Shown here: piece by piece, positions 19,303-28,569 of the stretch
Position numbering within the stretch: the first letter of the stretch is position 1
How the letters are laid out: each line of letters begins with the position of its first letter
Assembly: GCF_900207585.1 (NCBI RefSeq)
Contig: NZ_OAOP01000001.1
Coordinates: 310,001 to 374,000, forward strand
Direction of reading: 5' to 3'
Source: Bacillus oleivorans
GTDB lineage: Bacteria; Bacillota; Bacilli; Bacillales; JC228
DNA length: 64,000 nt
The notes under the pieces: generated by a model
What the model saw: only the letters and a program-made list of their open reading frames with translations
What the model was told of the DNA's origin: nothing
Databases searched by the model: none
Made by a program: the position numbers and the translations under genes

Positions 19303-20215
19303 AATAACAGAACTCAGAGCCTGATAACCGAACTCCAAGAGCTTTTTTCCGACTCAGAGATCGGTTAACCGAACTCAGGAACGGTTAACCGAACTCAGGA
19401 GCGGATAACCGAACTCAGGAACAGATAACCGAACTCAAAGACCGCGTAACCGAACTCAAGGAACAGATAACCGAACTCAGGATCAGATAACCGAACTCAG
19501 AGACCGCGTAACCGAACTCAGGAACGGATAACCGAACTCAGAGACCGCGTAACCGAACTCAAGGAACAGATAACCGAACTCAGGAACGGATAACCGAACT
19601 CAGGAGCGGATAACCGAACTCAGAGACCGCGTAACCGAACTCAAGGAACAGATAACCGAACTCAGAGACCGCGTAACCGAACTCAAGGAACGGATAACCG
19701 AACTCAGGAACGGATAACCGAACTCAGAGACCGCGTAACCGAACTCAAAGAACAGATAACCGAACTCAGAGACCGCGTAACCGAACTCAAGGAACGGATA
19801 ACCGAACTCAGGAACGGATAACCGAACTCAGGAACGGATAACCGAACTCAGGAACGGATAAACCGAACTCAGAGACCGCGTAACCGAACTCAGGAACAGA
19901 TAACCGAACTCAGAGACCGCGTAACCGAACTCAGGATCAGATAACCGAACTCAGAGACCGCGTAACCGAACTCAAGGAACAGATAACCGAACTCAAAGAC
20001 CGCGTAACCGAACTCAGGATCAGATAACCGAACTCAAGGAACAGATAACCGAACTCAGAGACCGCGTAACCGAACTCAGGAACGGATAACCGAACTCAGG
20101 AGCGGATAACCGAACTCAGAGACCACGTAACCGAACTCAAAGACCGCGTAACCGAACTCAGGAACGGATAACCGAACTCAGAGACCAATTAACCGCCCTC
20201 AATCCCCCATTAACC
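19303..20215. repeat. Highly regular tandem array, ~40 units of 20-21 bp, core TAACCGAACTCA
   Basis: I count about 41 perfect copies of CCGAACTC. Units consist of the constant TAACCGAACTCA plus an eight- or nine-base variable word drawn from a small set (GGAACGGA, GGAACAGA, GGAGCGGA, GGATCAGA, GAGACCGCG, AGGAACAGA). Words recur many times, so they are not unique spacers. Edges are degenerate (AACAGAACTCAGAG at the left, TTAACCGCCCTCAA at the right). The array fills most of the gap between the murAA terminator and spoIID. The core is the reverse complement of the one near 4.0 and 50.7 kb. Confidence 0.95.
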
Positions 20216-20446
20216 GCCGATCCCAGTAAAGTACCCAACAAAATATACTGAAATATCCTCTCTAACTAGTCCCATCTACCTAAAAAGCCTATTCTTTTTC
20301 CTATTGTATGACACCATTTTTTAATTCATGAGGTAGACACCCCGTTCTTATCTTTACATTTTAATGACAAACGAGCGAACCCCATATGTAAAATACCCCG
20401 ATTCTAGCAACTCTATTAATTTTTATTTGAAACCAATCTATTCTTG

Positions 20447-20475
20447 TCATAATTCGACCAACCCCTCCATACATA
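20447..20475 (+). promoter_or_regulatory. Possible sigma-E promoter of spoIID
   Basis: CATACATA (20468-20475) resembles the sigma-E -10 consensus CATACANT, and TCATAATT thirteen bases upstream resembles its -35 element. spoIID is a classical sigma-E gene in Bacillus, which supports the reading; the match itself is only moderate. Confidence 0.45.
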
Positions 20476-20536
20476 TGAAGTGTAGGTTTAAAAACCGAAC
20501 GAAGGACCAACACTACATAAGTACGGAGGCTAAAAC

Positions 20537-21562
20537 ATGAAGGATTGGAAATCAATTGTCGCAGTATTAACCGCAGTAAGTTTATTCATTCTATTAATTC
20601 CCACTCTGCTTGTTCTCCCGACGCTCGTCAATGATGAGAATGGGGAACTTGTTGAAGAATCCCAGCAGCTAGAAGAGAGTGAATGGACGGCACTATTAAA
20701 TGACCAAGCAGTCGAAGTCGCTGTCTACCGTACCGGATCAGAGGAGATTGAAAAATTTCCATTGGAGCAATACATTGTAGGAGTAGTGGCTGCTGAAATG
20801 CCAGCCGAATTTGAGCTCGAAGCTTTAAAAGCTCAAAGCTTAGCGGCGAGAACGTATGTAGTCAGACAGTTAAACCAGGGTAATACGGAAGGCTTGCCGG
20901 AAGGGGCAGTCGTTTCCGATTCGGTGTCACACCAGGTGTTTAAAAGTGAGGCCGAATTAAAAAAGAGCTGGGGCACCGAGTTTGATGCCAAAATAAACAA
21001 AATCCGCCAGGCGGTTGCAGAAACAGCCGGGCAAGTCATCACTTATGAAGGAAAACCAATCGATGCCTCGTTTTTCTCAACCTCTAATGGTTACACGGAA
21101 AACTCAGAGGACTACTGGGAAAATGAAATTCCTTATTTAAGAAGTGTCGAAAGCCCTTGGGACAAAGAATCCCCAAAATTCACGCAAGAAAAAACATTGA
21201 CAGTTGAGGAATTCGAAGCAAAGCTGGGAGTAAAAATCACGAATAAGGATATTGGAAAAGTTCTCTCCCGAACTGAAGGGGAAAGGATTGAACAAATCAA
21301 GATTGGCGAAAAGGTATTGACCGGACGTGAAGTCAGAGAAAAGCTAGATCTCGCCTCCTCTGATTTTACATGGGTGCTGCGCGGAGACGAAATAATTGTC
21401 ACAACAGAAGGCTATGGCCATGGAGTTGGAATGAGCCAATACGGAGCCAACGGAATGGCGAAGGATGGAAAAACCTATCAAGACATCGTCAGCCACTATT
21501 ATCAGGATGTAACCATTTCAGAGGCCGAACCGTTTTTAAAACAATACATGGTTAAAAAATAA
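20537..21562 (+). CDS. spoIID: Stage II sporulation protein D, peptidoglycan lytic transglycosylase
   Basis: SpoIID is a mother-cell membrane-anchored lytic transglycosylase that, with SpoIIM and SpoIIP, thins septal peptidoglycan and drives engulfment. The 341-residue protein has an N-terminal membrane anchor (residues 9-28) and the SpoIID domain with LEQYIVGVVAAEMPAEFELEALKAQ (catalytic Glu region), KAQSLAARTYV, and the C-terminal signature GYGHGVGMSQYGANGMAKDG. GTACGGAGG precedes the ATG. The murAA-spoIID order is conserved in Bacillus; here the large repeat array separates them. Confidence 0.96.
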   Translation: MKDWKSIVAVLTAVSLFILLIPTLLVLPTLVNDENGELVEESQQLEESEWTALLNDQAVEVAVYRTGSEEIEKFPLEQYIVGVVAAEMPAEFELEALKAQSLAARTYVVRQLNQGNTEGLPEGAVVSDSVSHQVFKSEAELKKSWGTEFDAKINKIRQAVAETAGQVITYEGKPIDASFFSTSNGYTENSEDYWENEIPYLRSVESPWDKESPKFTQEKTLTVEEFEAKLGVKITNKDIGKVLSRTEGERIEQIKIGEKVLTGREVREKLDLASSDFTWVLRGDEIIVTTEGYGHGVGMSQYGANGMAKDGKTYQDIVSHYYQDVTISEAEPFLKQYMVKK

Positions 21563-21565
21563 CGA

Positions 21566-21602
21566 AAAAGACACTCGCCCATCATGCGGCAGAGTGTCTT
21601 TA
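21566..21602. terminator. Bidirectional terminator between spoIID and the vanZ-like gene
   Basis: AAAGACACTC pairs with GAGTGTCTTT around a 15-base loop, flanked by A-run on the left and T-rich sequence on the right, so it can act on both converging transcripts. Confidence 0.8.
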
Positions 21603-22043
21603 TTTGTTTGAACCCGTCAGGTATACCTGAATTTTTTTCAATGCCAGCCCCGGCTGTTTCGGCGGACTCGCAAAAAACGTTCGAGTAATAATCATATAAC
21701 AAACGAAAACCCCAATAAAATCCTTCACTAAATCTATCACCGCAAATGAACGGTAAGGAACCGTATACTGATGCAGCTCATCAATCACCCCATAAAGACA
21801 TGCCCAAACCGCAGCGAAACGACTGCTTCTCAAAGAGAACTTCCCAATCATAATGAAAAAGAAAACAATGAAACAATAGAGAATCCCAAACTCTATTAAA
21901 TGTAAGGATTCTTTAAACCATTTATCAAACTCATTATCGCTGACTCTGATAATCGCATCATGCGGAAGACTCGATAAGACCCAAATCAGGCCCATATATA
22001 AAAAGGGAGACAGAATCAATAACCAACGGAAAAACAGCCTCAT
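21600..22043 (-). CDS. VanZ-like family membrane protein
   Basis: The 147-residue protein has four membrane segments (about 5-22, 44-66, 70-90, 98-118) and the family motifs KESLHLIEFGILYCF (conserved His) and YGVIDELHQYTVPYRSFAVIDLVKD, which match the VanZ family. VanZ of the vanA cluster gives low-level teicoplanin resistance, but chromosomal relatives have no settled function. I chose ATG 22043 because GGAAAGGAACG precedes it; the longer frame lacks a site. It is convergent with spoIID. Confidence 0.85.
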   Translation of the reverse strand: MRLFFRWLLILSPFLYMGLIWVLSSLPHDAIIRVSDNEFDKWFKESLHLIEFGILYCFIVFFFIMIGKFSLRSSRFAAVWACLYGVIDELHQYTVPYRSFAVIDLVKDFIGVFVCYMIITRTFFASPPKQPGLALKKIQVYLTGSNK

Positions 22044-22240
22044 TGTACCACGTTCCTTTCCAAGCTGCGTAAAACATTGTAGCACAGCTCCGTTCCTATT
22101 AAAAAGGATACTTCAAAAAAATTTTTATGAATTCATGCATAAAATAGGAAAATTGTCGAAAACTAACTCCAAAAAAATTTTTTTTAAGATAGGTATAGAA
22201 ATAGGTTCATCTGTTCAGACTGATTGCTGAGGTGATGAAA

Positions 22241-23143
22241 ATGAGAGAGGAAGAAAAGAAGCGATCTTCTCAAAACTCTGGCACACAACGCAAAAAATGG
22301 ATTTTTCCCGCAGTCTACATTTCAGCAGCGGCCCTTTTACTTACTGCAGTAGTATGGATCACATCAGGTGATGATGAAGCACAAAAGCCTAATGAAACTG
22401 GTACTGTAGTAAATGAAAACGGCGATATCGTCGAAGTTAATAATCTCTTAGAAAACTTCGTATGGCCTGTTGAAAACCCGGATGAAGTGAAAGTAGTAAC
22501 CGGATATTGGGATTCTGCAGCATCCAATGAGGAACAAGAAGCCGCACTCGTATTTTATAATAATCAATATCGCCCTAACAAAGGTATCGATATTGCAATG
22601 GAAAACGGGGAAAGCTTTAATGTTGTAGCCTCTATGGCTGGGGTAGTAAGTGATATCCGTGAAGATTCACTGCTTGGGAATGTCATTGAAGTTAAACATG
22701 CAGAAGGCGTTGTGACCCAGTATCAGTCTGTGACTGACATTCAAGTTGAGGTTGGCGATCAAGTGGAGCAAGGTCAAGTACTAGCTTCAGCTGGTCAAAG
22801 TCTATTAAACGAAGCAGCAGGAACTCATCTGCACTTTGAAGTACGGGTGGATGGACAAGCAGTTAATCCATTAACAGCCTTTGATAATCCATTAAGTGCT
22901 TTAGTTGAGATGAACACTGAAGCAACAGCTGATGAAGAAGCAGATGCGAATGAACCAGCAGTTGAAGATCCAGCTGCTGAAGAGCCAGCTACTGAAGATC
23001 CTGCAGCTGAAGAGCCAGCCGATGAAGGCCAGGTTGACGATGAGACAGAAAGCGACGAAGAAACTTCCGATGAACCAGCTGATGAAACTGGTGATAACGA
23101 AGAAGAATCTCCAGACGCTTCCATTGGACAAGATAACGCATAA
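22241..23143 (+). CDS. spoIIQ: Stage II sporulation protein Q, forespore engulfment protein
   Basis: SpoIIQ is a forespore membrane protein that binds SpoIIIAH across the engulfment septum and forms part of the channel between mother cell and forespore. It has one N-terminal membrane helix (residues 20-40) and a LytM/M23 domain at about 72-210. The zinc motif is incomplete: the first histidine of H-x3-D is replaced by Asn113 (NKGID), while H196 and H198 (THLHFE) remain, so hydrolase activity is unlikely, as in B. subtilis. A Pro/Ala/Glu/Asp-rich tail follows (218-300), with repeats of EEPA and EDPA. I chose ATG 22241 after GAGGTGATG. Confidence 0.93.
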   Translation: MREEEKKRSSQNSGTQRKKWIFPAVYISAAALLLTAVVWITSGDDEAQKPNETGTVVNENGDIVEVNNLLENFVWPVENPDEVKVVTGYWDSAASNEEQEAALVFYNNQYRPNKGIDIAMENGESFNVVASMAGVVSDIREDSLLGNVIEVKHAEGVVTQYQSVTDIQVEVGDQVEQGQVLASAGQSLLNEAAGTHLHFEVRVDGQAVNPLTAFDNPLSALVEMNTEATADEEADANEPAVEDPAAEEPATEDPAAEEPADEGQVDDETESDEETSDEPADETGDNEEESPDASIGQDNA

Positions 23144-23181
23144 TCAAGTAAACTCTTACAACGATACGCATAAAATTGGAG

Positions 23182-23226
23182 AGAGAACTCCTACTTGCTT
23201 AAAAGCAGGCAGGGGTTCTTTTTTTT
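23182..23226 (+). terminator. Terminator of spoIIQ
   Basis: AGAACTCCT..TTGC pairs with GCAG..AGGGGTTCT and is followed by eight T residues. Confidence 0.8.
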
Positions 23227-23397
23227 GTGCAAAAACCCATTTTGAATAACTTTTTAAATATTTCCACACCTTAAATTCCACTTTGTCGAAATGTTTTTCG
23301 TTAATTATAGGAAAAATAATCCATTGGTAGGATTTATCAAAATGGGTAAATCATGTATTTTCTTATCGTTATGATAAAAAGAGGAGGTTTTACCTAT

Positions 23398-26331
23398 ATG
23401 AACGAAGTAAAAGCAGAGCTGTTTGCAGATGGCTGCAATCGGCAATTACCAGCATGGGGAGTCACACGACAGTTTGAATTTGGGCAGTTTGTCATTCTTT
23501 ATGACTATCGAACTGTTAATGGGAGGCCAGTTTCAACCCCGATTGTCCTATCCCAGGATGGTGACATTGTCGTTGAGCAGCCAGATCCATTACATGTGAC
23601 GAATGCAGCAGCGTACGTTTCCAGCAAAGGCGTCCCCATTCAATTACTCTATCAAACAGACAAAGCGATTGAATTACTTCAAGGAAAAAATCCTGCCCAA
23701 GTTGTAATCAGAAATATTGAAGATTTTTTACGAAATCAAGCAGTTATTGAAAATGGTATTACATACAGTGCCAATTTTCCGGAAGATGCAAAGGCTAGAA
23801 TTATGTCAGGTCAGCCAGTCACGATTATCGGAAATAGACGTACTGGAAATATACAAGAGAAGGTTTTGCTTAACTTTGTCCCACAAGCAACTGAAGTAGC
23901 AGTAAAGGCTCAAGATTTGGTTGCAATTTTTACGAAAGGCGAGTATGTAACGCAAGGAAAGACGCTTCGGCTCCAGGTAACGTCTGCAACCGTTGAGGGT
24001 CTTTTAAGTAAGCAAGAAGGGGTAGTGCTTGGTGCAGCGCAAAACGGGGTGAGAGAATTAATCAAATTTAAGATAAAAGATTTAGGCACCACCACATCAC
24101 CCATCTCATTACCTGTACAAAACCAGGAGCAAATTCAGGATATATCAGATATGATTAAGCTGTCAGGCGGCCGCCAGCTTCCAATTAACATAAATCAAAA
24201 TCCGTTTCCAAACTTGAGTCAGACCGGAACCATCGTCAAAGAAGCCTCAAATTCAACGATTGATACGGCTGTGAGAGCACAAGGCGGGGCTGATCTTGTA
24301 TCCAATTCAACAAGTGGATTTACTTCACAGCAGATTGAAAAATTTATTAAAGATTTGCTTGAAAAATATAACGCTGCCGCACAAAACTATAGCCGCAAGC
24401 GGGATGGACTTCAAGTAGCAATTTTACTCCCATGGCAGCAAAACTGGAAGCTCGAAGGCTATTCAAGAGGAAACCTATTATCCACGATTTCGCTTGCACC
24501 AGGTGAAGAGACAACGATTACGATTTCGAGCTGGGAAAATCGCTCCAAAGCTTTAGAACAGATACCAGAAACTGAGGTTGACCAGCAAGTGGATTATTCG
24601 CAAACAACAAGGGACACCGAAGACGTCTTCCGGGAAATGACGAGCCGCAACGAGTTCCAATCGCAAATCCACGGGAATGTTGATGCATCCTATACAAACG
24701 GAGTAGCATCGGTCAGCATCGGAATGGATGGGGGAGTTAGCAACACGGATAGTCTCTCAAATGTAATGAAAACCACGAATAATCATTTACGCGAGGTGAC
24801 ATCCCGAGCTTCAACAAAAGTACGTTCCAAACGGATTACCAAGATTACAGAAAGTGTCGAGCAAGGATACTCCCAGCAAGTAACACGTGTTATTAAAAAC
24901 CCAAATGAATGCAGAACTCTGACCCTCGATTATCACGAAACCCTGGCTCACTACAAAGTAAGCACTGAGTTTTTAGCCAATAAAGTCAGGTTGGTTGTAC
25001 TTATTCCAAATCCAATCAGTAATAAGGTCTTTAACCCTCTACTAGTCCGCAAGAATGAAACCGCTCTGCAGAATGCCCTCTTAGACCCAGCCCTTGGAGA
25101 TGGATTTGAAGCATGCCGATTGTTAACATCTTATCAATTTGCAAAAGATGAATTAATCAAAATTAGTACAGAACATAAGAAAGTGGCTGAACTGGACCGC
25201 GAACGAGTTAAGACTCCTCAGGTTCAAAAACCAAAAAATCCTCATGAATCTGCTGTCCTTGATCTTCTAAAGGAAATTGGAGCAATTGTGAGCAAGTTGC
25301 TAGAAGCGAAGGTTTCATCTGCTTTAACAGCTATCGGCAAACATAACCAGTTATCCGATTATGTGAGAGCAAGTGCCCAGCAATGGATGTTTATTAGTCT
25401 ATGCCGGGACAAAATAAGTCCGTCATTCATAGATACTCTCAAAAACGTCGCTAACAATAAAGATTCACTGGGAATTAAGCATGTCCAAGATATTCTCGAC
25501 ACTGTACCTGGACCGGGAGCGTATCCAAATCTCTCAAACCTAAATGAATTACCGGATTCTGATAAGGAAAATGCAGGGCTCAATGTTCAAATTAAATCAC
25601 AGCCTGGTTACATTGATTGGGACTGGGCCTGGTGGACTGGACGCTGCCGTGAAGAAGGTCTTTATCATCTTCATGACGGCGGATTAGCAGCAAAAATTAA
25701 ACGCCTCAGTGAAGTCTGGCAAGATTACCAGGCGAAAAATGCGGAAGGAGAAGGGATTCTACAAGGCAGTGAACTTGCTCAGACTGCCCAACAAAATCAA
25801 GATAACGCCAACTTTATGGATCGGCTCGAGATGAAATACGGACTCGAAACGGTCGCATCAGCAAGAGAAAGAATGGAAGCCTTACTCGGCCATCTCAATG
25901 ATCATCTCGATTATTACAATTACGTACTGTTCCAGGCATTGCCTCCAGGTGAACAGCTTCACCTTCTCATGACAGAGGCACCACAGCTGCAAGTCGGTAC
26001 CTTTGAACCGCATGTTGTTGCCATGACAGGAAAATTCTTAGCAGTACCTCTGTCGCCACTTGGTACTACGAAACTCGAAAAAACACTGACTACGATTAAA
26101 GAGGCATTGCGAAAAGCAAGCCAGGATGCACAAGAAACGGCAGACGAAATGGCTGAAAATCACATGATCCTTCCGACCCCTGGCGTCACAGTCGAAACGA
26201 GACTCGGACAATGCAGCGGATGTGAAGAAACGGTTGAACAGCTTCGCATTGCTGAAGTCAGAAAAGCCCTTGCAGAAGCCCGGATGGCGGAATTGGAAGT
26301 GGCAAGATTGGAGGCTGAGCTTAAACAGTAG
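23398..26331 (+). CDS. Large uncharacterised protein with C-terminal coiled coil and CxxC motif
   Basis: The 977-residue product has no signal peptide or membrane segment and so is probably cytoplasmic or released by lysis. Features seen: a Gln/Asn-rich middle section; a conserved-looking block GNLLSTISLAPGEETTITIS followed by WENRSKALEQ near residue 380; a Ser/Thr-rich region; NPNECRTLTLDYHETLAHYKV near 500; a Trp-rich stretch DWDWAWWTGRC near 740; and at the end C939-S-G-C942 leading into a heptad-like Ala/Glu/Leu/Arg coiled coil. LAPGE and NPNxCRTL blocks recur in large bacterial proteins of unknown function that I recall only generally. I chose ATG 23398 because GAGGAGG precedes it. It is the first gene of an accessory block behind spoIIQ. 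No function is assigned. Confidence 0.75.
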   Translation: MNEVKAELFADGCNRQLPAWGVTRQFEFGQFVILYDYRTVNGRPVSTPIVLSQDGDIVVEQPDPLHVTNAAAYVSSKGVPIQLLYQTDKAIELLQGKNPAQVVIRNIEDFLRNQAVIENGITYSANFPEDAKARIMSGQPVTIIGNRRTGNIQEKVLLNFVPQATEVAVKAQDLVAIFTKGEYVTQGKTLRLQVTSATVEGLLSKQEGVVLGAAQNGVRELIKFKIKDLGTTTSPISLPVQNQEQIQDISDMIKLSGGRQLPININQNPFPNLSQTGTIVKEASNSTIDTAVRAQGGADLVSNSTSGFTSQQIEKFIKDLLEKYNAAAQNYSRKRDGLQVAILLPWQQNWKLEGYSRGNLLSTISLAPGEETTITISSWENRSKALEQIPETEVDQQVDYSQTTRDTEDVFREMTSRNEFQSQIHGNVDASYTNGVASVSIGMDGGVSNTDSLSNVMKTTNNHLREVTSRASTKVRSKRITKITESVEQGYSQQVTRVIKNPNECRTLTLDYHETLAHYKVSTEFLANKVRLVVLIPNPISNKVFNPLLVRKNETALQNALLDPALGDGFEACRLLTSYQFAKDELIKISTEHKKVAELDRERVKTPQVQKPKNPHESAVLDLLKEIGAIVSKLLEAKVSSALTAIGKHNQLSDYVRASAQQWMFISLCRDKISPSFIDTLKNVANNKDSLGIKHVQDILDTVPGPGAYPNLSNLNELPDSDKENAGLNVQIKSQPGYIDWDWAWWTGRCREEGLYHLHDGGLAAKIKRLSEVWQDYQAKNAEGEGILQGSELAQTAQQNQDNANFMDRLEMKYGLETVASARERMEALLGHLNDHLDYYNYVLFQALPPGEQLHLLMTEAPQLQVGTFEPHVVAMTGKFLAVPLSPLGTTKLEKTLTTIKEALRKASQDAQETADEMAENHMILPTPGVTVETRLGQCSGCEETVEQLRIAEVRKALAEARMAELEVARLEAELKQ

Positions 26332-26356
26332 ATAAGAGGATTGTGGAGGAAATATA

Positions 26357-26392
26357 GGGGATAAATTTTTTATCCCCGATTTTCTAAAAATT
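26357..26392 (+). terminator. Terminator-like hairpin after the 977-residue gene
   Basis: GGGGATAA pairs with TTATCCCC over a five-base loop, followed by ATTTTCTAAAAATTTTTT. It would uncouple, at least partly, the next gene. Confidence 0.65.
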
Positions 26393-26439
26393 TTTTGACT
26401 GGGCTTAAATTAAACTTACCTAGGAAAGGGGGTCTATAT

Positions 26440-27408
26440 ATGATGACCTATACAAAAACGGAAGAGAAACAGCAGGCTACTGCAGCAGATATTGAAGATG
26501 CAATCGCATATATTCGGCATTCTTTGTTTTTTCAGCTAGAACGTCATCAGTTATTTGTGGATGCTGCCGTATTAGCTGTGGAGCAAGTTCAGGACATACG
26601 GATCGAAATGCTTGAGAAGGAATCAAAAAAAGAAGAGATTACTATATATGATATCTTTTTTGACTTAGTTTTGACCTATTGTTGGCAGGCAAGACTTGCA
26701 GAACCACTTATAAAACTAGTTGCGAAAGGGATTATCACGCAGTTATTGAAGAGAAGAGCTGTATACCATAGTCTTCCCAAAACGGATTATGGGGCTCAAC
26801 TTTTCGGGATGGCCAGGCGTGAGGGTGATAGTAAAAAGGTGATGGATCAAATCGTTAAAGAACATGTGACCAACCAGAAAAGATTTACGAGTGATGAATT
26901 TGCCATGTTTAGCAGTGAGGTAAGAGATTTTGTCAAAAATGCACCTGATACCATTAGTAAGGAAGTTGTAAAATTACCTGATGAATTAAAGAAACTCAAT
27001 AAACCTAAACCTTTATCATTTACCAATTCTCCAAGTATTTCTGTACTGAACGCGGCTCAAACCTATATGCGAAATCATCGATTAGCCCTAAATGTACAGC
27101 AAACAGAAATCATTAAACTTTTACGAAAGATTCAATTCGAAAAACCTCCAATAACAAAAAAGGAATTGAGTCAGTTCTTAACACTTTTTAAATGGGAGGA
27201 ATTTAAAGATTCTACTGAGGTAAGGGAGAAATATCAATTAGTATTTGAAGCAGTCATATGGTCTCAATTATACCATTGGGTCTATAGAAAACATTATTTT
27301 TCAAACAAAGATACACTAGAAGGTGTTCCAGACGTGCTTAGGGATTACTTTCTAGTAAGATTTAGACCACTTATGCTCCATGATACTGAGAGAATTGGAC
27401 ATTTTTGA
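26440..27408 (+). CDS. Uncharacterised protein downstream of the large coiled-coil protein, possibly frameshifted at its end
   Basis: The 322-residue protein is largely alpha-helical by composition (Leu, Lys, Glu, Gln, Val), with no signal peptide or membrane segment. I recognise no family. ATG 26440 follows AGGAAAGGGGG. The frame stops at 27408 (GHF-stop), but the +1 frame continues without a stop as LRELDIFDRLPKMHQVKK..., to TAA at 27515-27517, and has protein-like composition; a single indel near 27390-27405 would restore about 37 further residues. Whether this is a true frameshift, a sequencing error or chance cannot be told here. Its position just after the 977-residue gene suggests a functional link. 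Confidence 0.6.
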   Translation: MMTYTKTEEKQQATAADIEDAIAYIRHSLFFQLERHQLFVDAAVLAVEQVQDIRIEMLEKESKKEEITIYDIFFDLVLTYCWQARLAEPLIKLVAKGIITQLLKRRAVYHSLPKTDYGAQLFGMARREGDSKKVMDQIVKEHVTNQKRFTSDEFAMFSSEVRDFVKNAPDTISKEVVKLPDELKKLNKPKPLSFTNSPSISVLNAAQTYMRNHRLALNVQQTEIIKLLRKIQFEKPPITKKELSQFLTLFKWEEFKDSTEVREKYQLVFEAVIWSQLYHWVYRKHYFSNKDTLEGVPDVLRDYFLVRFRPLMLHDTERIGHF

Positions 27409-27581
27409 TAGATTGCCAAAAATGCACCAAGTAAAAAAACTTGCTTTGTTATTTGATGATTTTGCTCATACCGAAATGAACCGAGTTAAAGTGAATAATG
27501 TCTTTGTATTGAATTAATCAGAACCGAGGGGAACACGAGCTCCCATTAGGTTCATAGATTTAAAGATAATTGAGGGAAAGC

Positions 27582-27632
27582 AAAAAGAAGTAATGTCTTT
27601 CCAAACTCAGGGCAGCAACATTACTTCTTTTT
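27582..27632 (+). terminator. Strong hairpin before the amidase gene
   Basis: AAAAAGAAGTAATGT (27582-27596) pairs perfectly with ACATTACTTCTTTTT (27618-27632) around a 21-base loop. The T-run at the end of the stem makes it a plausible terminator for the preceding gene pair. Confidence 0.7.
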
Positions 27633-27666
27633 CAATTTTATAATTTATAAAAAGGGGATGGGGCAG

Positions 27667-28446
27667 ATGTATAAAGTAATTACAGTTGGAGCGGGGCACA
27701 GTGAAAGGTCAAATGGCGCGAACAGAAACGGATATAAAGAGCATGAAGTGGCTAGGGTGCTGAAGGATAAGTTAATTGCAGCGTTACGTTCAGTTGGGCA
27801 GAAAACGGTCGACTGCACATCTGATGCAGCAACGAAAGAAGCCGTTCTGGCAGAACAAGTGCGGATGTGTAATGCCGTAAATAAAAATGGGCGACTAGAC
27901 GTTTCAATCCATTTAAACGCTGGGGGCGGCACAGGTTCAGAGGTTCTTTATTATGATCAGAAAGCATTAGCAGCAAAGGTTTCAGCAAGTATCTGCAAGG
28001 TTGCTGGCTGGCGTGACCGAGGCGCAAAAATAAGAGACGATTTATATTTTTTAAGAAACACCGATGCACCTGCAATTCTGATTGAGGTTTGTTTTATCGA
28101 TTCTGCGTCAGACATGAAAATCCTAAATGAAAAGATGGACGCCATTGTGAATGCTATTGCAAAAGAACTAACCGGAAAAAACGGAAAAGTTCCGACTCCC
28201 AAACCTGTAATCATAAAAGATAATAGCAAACCGGTGATCATGAATGATCAAAACTTCAAAATTAAAGTAAAAGCAAAAGAGCTTTGGTACTACGACAAGC
28301 CCGACTGGAATGCCAAAAAGAATACTGTAAAGGCTGGCGAAGTGTTTACAGTTGTTGAGACATTAACGGTGAACGGGTCTAAAATGTATAAACTGAAGAG
28401 CGGTGTATATTTAACAGCTAACCCAAGTTTTGTCGATAAAATCTAA
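27667..28446 (+). CDS. N-acetylmuramoyl-L-alanine amidase (Amidase_3) with C-terminal SH3-like domain
   Basis: The enzyme cleaves the bond between muramic acid and the stem peptide. Zinc ligands are visible at H11 (GAGHSE), E26 and H82 (SIHLNAGGG), with catalytic Glu140 in AILIEVCFID. The catalytic domain covers about residues 1-172; after a Lys/Pro linker, residues about 195-259 resemble an SH3-type wall-binding domain. No signal peptide is present, so the protein resembles phage endolysins or mother-cell-lysis amidases such as CwlC that act after holin release or lysis. I chose ATG 27667 because AAGGGG lies at proper spacing; ATG 27658 directly abuts it. Confidence 0.85.
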   Translation: MYKVITVGAGHSERSNGANRNGYKEHEVARVLKDKLIAALRSVGQKTVDCTSDAATKEAVLAEQVRMCNAVNKNGRLDVSIHLNAGGGTGSEVLYYDQKALAAKVSASICKVAGWRDRGAKIRDDLYFLRNTDAPAILIEVCFIDSASDMKILNEKMDAIVNAIAKELTGKNGKVPTPKPVIIKDNSKPVIMNDQNFKIKVKAKELWYYDKPDWNAKKNTVKAGEVFTVVETLTVNGSKMYKLKSGVYLTANPSFVDKI

Positions 28447-28569
28447 TTCTTCGAACAGCGTCCTAAAAGGTAAGGAATTGAAGGTTGTTTTTTAACTGAT
28501 AAAATAGCGCACCCCTCTTGTCCCCCATGATAAAATAAAGAAAAAGAGATAAAGAGGGGTAAAACTAAA

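Noticed and set aside
19303-20215. CRISPR array
   Set aside because: The constant part is only about 12 bases, the variable words are 8-9 bases and recur many times, and no cas gene is near.
27667-28446. Endolysin of a prophage
   Set aside because: The domain layout fits, but no holin, terminase, capsid or tail gene lies nearby, so only the general enzyme name is given.
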